Program-made: the position numbers and the translations under genes
Assembly (NCBI GenBank): GCA_025331435.1
Contig: JAIWNI010000282.1
Coordinates: 1-12,989, forward strand
DNA from: Choanephora cucurbitarum
Lineage: Eukaryota; Mucoromycota; Mucoromycetes; Mucorales; Choanephoraceae
Length of the DNA stretch: 12,989 bases
Direction of reading: 5' to 3'
The notes under the pieces: model-generated
The model's database searches: none
Told to the model about the DNA's origin: nothing
Seen by the model: the letters and a program-made list of their open reading frames with translations, nothing else
Shown here: one piece after another, positions 9,431-12,989 of the stretch
How the letters are laid out: each line of letters begins with the position of its first letter
Numbering within the stretch: the stretch's first letter is position 1

Positions 9431-10676
9431 GTTACAGAAGAAAAGATCATTGACTTTTTGAAAGCAATGGTTATAAGAGAGCAAACTGATGGGAAGCCAT
9501 ATCAACACATCAAATCAGCTGTCGATCTTTATGCTGTTCAACAAATCAATTTCGATATGTCTTGTTAAACTCAAAAATCCTCATGGATTTCTTCTCAAGA
9601 CTTGCTTGCGTGTACCAAGACAACAGGAGGTAGATCGAATGAGAAGCTCATACCAAGACTGTGAGGTTGGAAGTTTACAAGATAGACACGATCCAGCCAA
9701 ATTGATCCGCGTCTCCGTGTGTTGTTTTACCAGTGCAATTGAAAGCATGACAGGAGATTGACCAGTGTTCTTGATGCAACACATGATGCTTTTGCGTAGA
9801 CAAAGTGCCAGAGCAATGGACTAGACCAAGTGCAAGCAAGTTGGTCTGAGAGACAAAGGCTGTTCTGAATGTTGAACTCTTGTTCTTCTAATGAACAAAG
9901 GAAAAGAAAAAAAAAAGAATCATACTGGTAGACCAGGATATGCTGCAACTATTCATCGCACAGATGACAAGGTCTGTGCTTTCAGTGATCTTGCCTTTTG
10001 TTTCTTCTACCCATCTACAGATCATGAACAAGGGCTTTCCTGACCTGTCGAGAAACGAACTCGGGTCTGACATCACGGTACTCAAGAGAAAGAAAGGTAC
10101 TACAAACGAGATTGACCATCCAACTCAGTACAAAACAATCTGCATAGCCTTCGATGTCTGTGTTGTTAACAGCCAAAAGAAGATAAGATGGAATAGCAAG
10201 AATATGAGATATGATTATTCTGACAAGCCTGCCTTGACAATTCATTGACAGTTCACTCGAGGCCATCTATGGCTTTCCCTGCAGCTGGTGAACAATTCTG
10301 GGGCTCAAGAGCATCAGCGACTCTTTCCGAAGATTCACAGGCGAGGGCCTTTCCACTGGTGGATCGAATTTTGTCAAGTTTTGGCAAGAGTTGAATCCGG
10401 GCATGCAGGAGGATCCCTAGAGATCTCTTTTTCCAGCTGTCTTAAGATCGTCTGTAGCCAAGGCTTTCTTTTGCTGTCGAGAGGAAAAAAAAACAAGGGC
10501 ATTACTCTTGCCAGATCCAGTTACCCTAAAGATTGATTACCCAACTCATCCCTCTCTCCCTAGATCTTTTGTTCAACAATCCTCTCTTTCTGCAGTTTGA
10601 GGACTCTGATCCGAAGCTACTTTACTCACATAATAAGATAGGTACTGTGACAAAAGGTAAGATGCCTATGCCATAG
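9431..10676 (+). pseudogene. Decayed Crypton / Ndc10-GCR1_C-like tyrosine recombinase
   Basis: Remains of a fungal tyrosine-recombinase gene of the Crypton type, a DNA transposon that moves by site-specific recombination in the nucleus. Recognised by eye from the order of family-typical blocks, spread over all three plus frames. 9431-9565: VTEEKIIDFLK...DGKPYQHIKSAVDLYAVQQ (core-binding-like). 9564-9758: NPHGFLL...SSYQDCEVGSLQD...LIRVS. 9771-9821: LMQHMMLLRRQSARAMD, where the LLR Arg is probably the first catalytic Arg. 9879-10010: LVLLMNKGK, NHTGRPGYAA, DLAFCFFY. 10033-10194: GFPDLSRNELGSDI, LKRKKGT, HPTQYKTICIAFD, NSQKKI, RWN. 10269-10301: MAFPAAGEQFW. 10376-10417: KFWQELNPGMQEDP. 10560-10673: LDLLFNNPLFLQFEDSD. 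In-frame stops lie at 9759, 9822 and 9873; frame changes near 9562, 10015, 10260, 10375 and 10420. The stretch expected between NSQKKI and RWN, holding the THxGR-like catalytic Arg box, is missing. The Tyr nucleophile may be 10210 or 10216. Not functional. The family name rests on memory of similar proteins. Confidence 0.78.
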
Positions 10677-11020
10677 AAATTTCTTTTCTTTTTCTTTTAC
10701 TAGTAAAAAAAAAGTCTGACAACCATAGAAACACTGTGACAAGAAATTTCGTTATGCAGTGCTAAATTATGGTGACAAAATAATTGATATGACCCAAGAT
10801 TCTGATACACATATAAAAGTAAAAATAAAGAAACAACTCTTGCTTGCTTTTTTTTTTTCCTTTTTTTTTTGGGATCAGCTGGAAAGAGAGATGGAAAAAA
10901 AAAAAAAGGGGGAAAATATAAATGGCGGTGGTAAAGAAGAAATAAATTAATAAATTAGGCGCATTGATGGGCAATTACACACCCAAAGACTTTTGACCTG
11001 TTTATAGTAATTTTTTCCCT
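10677..11020. other. Intergenic spacer between the two transposon relics
   Basis: No gene. Contains T11-CC-T10-GGG (10850-10873) and, 20 bases on, A13-GGGGG (10895-10912), which could pair as an imperfect T/A hairpin, and an AT-rich stretch 10930-10960. Confidence 0.6.
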
Positions 11021-11022
11021 CA

Positions 11023-11071
11023 AACCTTAAATCCTTTAGGTCTATTGGCTAGATTTAAGTTCAAACCTAAA
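11023..11071. repeat. Nested inverted repeat
   Basis: AACCTTAAATC (11023-11033) is answered by GATTTAAGTT (11052-11061, one mismatch), and TTTAGGT (11035-11041) by ACCTAAA (11065-11071, perfect). The two pairs interleave, so they could form alternative hairpins or a pseudoknot-like fold rather than one stem. An ATTGGCT copy sits in the loop at 11044-11050. Confidence 0.6.
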
Positions 11072-11354
11072 TATTCGAATTGAGACAGCGAAAAATAAAA
11101 TTAGGAGCGTACAAGGTTCAGAACCGATGAGTTTATTGGCTGCAAAAAAAATAAATGGATCTCAGAAGCAGGTGTTGGACGAAAAAGTACAAAAAAGTAG
11201 CGAGGGTACCACCAAAACATGAGTGAGTAGGGGGGCAGAGCAAGAGAGGGGGGCCACTTCAGAGTATCAAGTCTTGATTGGCTACAAAAAAAAAGTGAGT
11301 AGGGGGAGCAAAAAAAAAGAGGGGGCCATTTGTCTGTACTTATCTTGATTGGCT
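11044..11354. repeat. Four ATTGGCT (CCAAT-like) copies, partly 71-bp spaced
   Basis: ATTGGCT occurs at 11044, 11135, 11277 and 11348. Spacings are 91, 142 (2 x 71) and 71. Its reverse complement AGCCAAT matches the CCAAT-box core bound by NF-Y/HAP complexes. The last copy overlaps the end of the minus-strand transposase relic. The placement suggests either subterminal repeats of the transposon or duplication of its 3' flank. Confidence 0.65.
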
Positions 11355-11365
11355 GGAGAAAACTA
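11223..11365. repeat. Degenerate tandem duplication, about 71-72 bp
   Basis: Two adjacent units begin GTGAGTAGGGG (11223 and 11295), continue through a purine-rich GAGGGGGGCCA block, and end TCTTGATTGGCT (to 11283 and 11354). They differ in poly-A length and scattered bases. The right copy includes the TAA stop and last codons of the transposase relic. Confidence 0.8.
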
Positions 11366-12989
11366 TTGTCTGTAAATTTGGCACCTTTTTGCGCTCCATG
11401 AAATCAAAAGTCATGCAGCGTTTGCAAAGGCCTTGTAAAGAGTTGAATCTGTAAGACTGCACGGGACTGTGCATGCGGTGCATAAACCAGAGAGTACCAT
11501 ACTTGTGGACATTCAGCAACGTACGCTCTTCATCCGCGGAAGTAAAGGGTTTTTCAACCACGATAGTTTGACTGCATGTCCAGGCGATATATTCGAGTGA
11601 ATCTCACTAGCCAATACACTCCGAGAACCAGATTGACAAAGAACAATGTGTTGTCCTTGGTAGTAAGCAACCAGGGAAACAGGAACGACGAAGGAACCCC
11701 ACTAGGATGGCGGAGGAACAGGCGGATCAAATTGTTCAATGTCATAGACCGTTATGGTATACCTTAGCCGAATCATCTGTCACTCCATCTATTCTACCAA
11801 AGACAAACGACCGTTGTACCCAGGAGCTGAACAGTTGAAGTAGCCAGTTGTACCTTTTTGCAAAGTATTCCTAGCTTGTTCAGCATAGTCATTGTTGTCA
11901 GCATTTTCACGATGACCCAAACGAGATCGATAAAGCAGGTTCTTCTTCTTTTCAATAGTCGAATTTCGTAGCCGACTTCCATGACTCTCCTTGTTTCTTT
12001 GGCGCCATCAGATCCAGTAGTAGTAACCAGGAAAGAACCACCATTGATGAGATGTCGAATAGCGAACTTGTTTAGCCAAAACTGGTGGCTACGTTCTTCG
12101 AAGGGTTGTGGCGATTGTACGTAGAATCTCCTCATGAATAAACTTATTGAACTGTTCACCATGTTCGGTCTCATAGTGAACGGGCAAACCAAAACGGACA
12201 ATGTCTTCAGCCAAGTGATGTAGCATGTGGACCTTGGGTAAAAGTGACAACACAGTGGCTTGCTCTTTCTTGAGTTCAACGTAGCGGTTATCCAAAAGTA
12301 ACAGGTTATCAGTCAACTCGGTAGTAAAGTGCCTTACAAGATTGATGTATTGGAGTAAAGAACCTTCAACATTTCTCATGTAAAGCAGAGAAGACAAACA
12401 ACCCAAGGAGTCAAAACATTTCGCGGATAGATCCATAAGACTTTTCTGTAATACCAGTGAAAGTATGTCTGATAAGGACAGGCAAGACCTGAGTCAATTG
12501 CTTGAAATCCTACCAACAAAGGAGCCATTATGATTCATGCTTGCCCTAAAGTTTCGTCCGTAGAGGGAGAACTACGCGCCTTCGAAAGCACAGCCTGGAA
12601 GTAACGGTTGCTGATCCTTAGTCAAAACGTCTTTCCAAAAAAATTGTAGCAAAGCCTTTCCAATGCCAAGAGGTACAGTGTGTAGAAGTTCAATTGGAGT
12701 ATCCAAGGTAGGATTGTAAGCTTTGAGGCGCAAAAGCTCCTCGCTGCCATTCTTTCCATACCCTTGATCCTTCATAGCAGCAATCCGTGCATTGCCAGCT
12801 GGAGTATCCCGGAGTCTTCGCAATTGAGCCAAAGTACGTCTTGCATGTTTGTGTTCGACAGGAGCATAAACGGCTGGAATCCTAGCATTGTGTCTAGCAC
12901 GCGCTTCATTGGTCGCATTTCGTCTAAGCTTTGGATTCTGTTCTTCGTTGACGGATCAAACACTTTCGACAAAAGCATTTAGCAACACT
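11340..12989 (-). pseudogene. Decayed CACTA/Plavaka-like DDE transposase, C-terminal part
   Basis: Minus-strand relic entering from the right edge; the N-terminal part lies outside. It reads as a large fungal transposon-encoded protein of a group abundant in Mucorales and Basidiomycota, thought to be DDE transposases of the CACTA/Plavaka-like kind acting on transposon ends in the nucleus. One frame carries 12989-12089: ARRTLAQLRRLRDTPAGNAR, then NGSEELLRL and DTPIELLHTVPLG (12680-12703; the D and H are family hallmarks), YGRNFRASMNHNGSFVGR (about 12513-12562), CFDSLGCLSSLLYMRNVE, LPKVHMLHHLAEDIVRFG (about 12190-12240) and HYETEHGEQFNKFIHEE (to about 12130). A shift then gives NRHNPSKNVATSFG (near 12065-12110), another INGGSFL (near 12020-12040), and the tail has GVYWLV and LLNVHKYGTLWFMH (11478-11519), ending at TAA 11340. 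Stops in the main frame: TGA 12958-12956, TAG 12574-12572, TGA 12496-12494; the last lies in a +/-1 frameshift bubble where the alternative frame reads DFKQLTQVLPVLIRHTF. Inactive. Superfamily name is from memory. Confidence 0.8.

Noticed and set aside
10288..10536. Separate 82-codon plus-strand ORF
   Set aside because: Only its right part fits the recombinase relic; the left part is an off-frame reading of the same pseudogene, so it is not an independent gene.
11110..11127. GGTTCAGAACC resembling a tRNA B box
   Set aside because: No matching acceptor or anticodon stems and no convincing A box at the right distance upstream.
11576..11767. Plus-strand ORF opposite the transposase relic
   Set aside because: The minus strand carries the family-like blocks here; the plus frame is a shadow.

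Overview
This looks like a gene-poor eukaryotic window, most likely from a Mucoromycota (Mucorales-type) fungus. The evidence is the AT-rich composition, the very high density of poly-T, poly-A and pyrimidine tracts and short tandem repeats, the lack of any bacterial operon structure, and two decayed mobile-element genes of kinds I know to be common in Mucorales genomes. The organism assignment is an inference from memory of protein families; no search was run. No intact conserved protein-coding gene is supported anywhere in the window.

Layout: positions 1 to about 7,080 are intergenic-type DNA broken up by simple repeats: a (TTTTC)n tract (979-1104), a (GACA/GATA)n tract (1797-1821), a 9-bp minisatellite (2747-2843), a 25-copy heptamer array (3752-3925), 10-bp arrays (4051-4080, 4189-4241), an 8-bp TA-rich array (4755-4787), and a strongly strand-asymmetric block of 28-bp, 7-bp and 8/24-bp repeats (5382-5870). 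One small ATG-started hydrophobic ORF (2453-2692) is the only free-standing coding candidate there, and it is weak. Positions 7,080-9,400 hold a 9-bp array, a G-rich purine tract, a perfect 234-bp (GT)n run (8237-8470), a (GGAAA)n run and an 8-bp array with higher-order structure (9313-9400), plus three stretches that look faintly coding but that I cannot name.

From 9431 to 10676 on the plus strand there is a relic of a fungal tyrosine-recombinase gene of the Crypton / Ndc10-GCR1_C-like type, readable in all three plus frames with several stops, frameshifts and an apparent internal deletion that would remove part of the catalytic core. From the right edge (12989) down to 11340 on the minus strand lies the C-terminal part of a large DDE-type transposase relic of the fungal CACTA/Plavaka-like kind. 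It is also broken by stops and frameshifts, and its N-terminal part lies beyond the window. Between the two relics, and running into the 3' end of the second, are four copies of a CCAAT-like heptamer (ATTGGCT), three of them spaced at 71 bp or twice 71 bp, and an inverted repeat; these may be the decayed terminal region of the transposon.

The two relics are in opposite orientation and converge. I found no evidence of a functional new system: the window is best read as a graveyard of transposons set in a region prone to repeat slippage.
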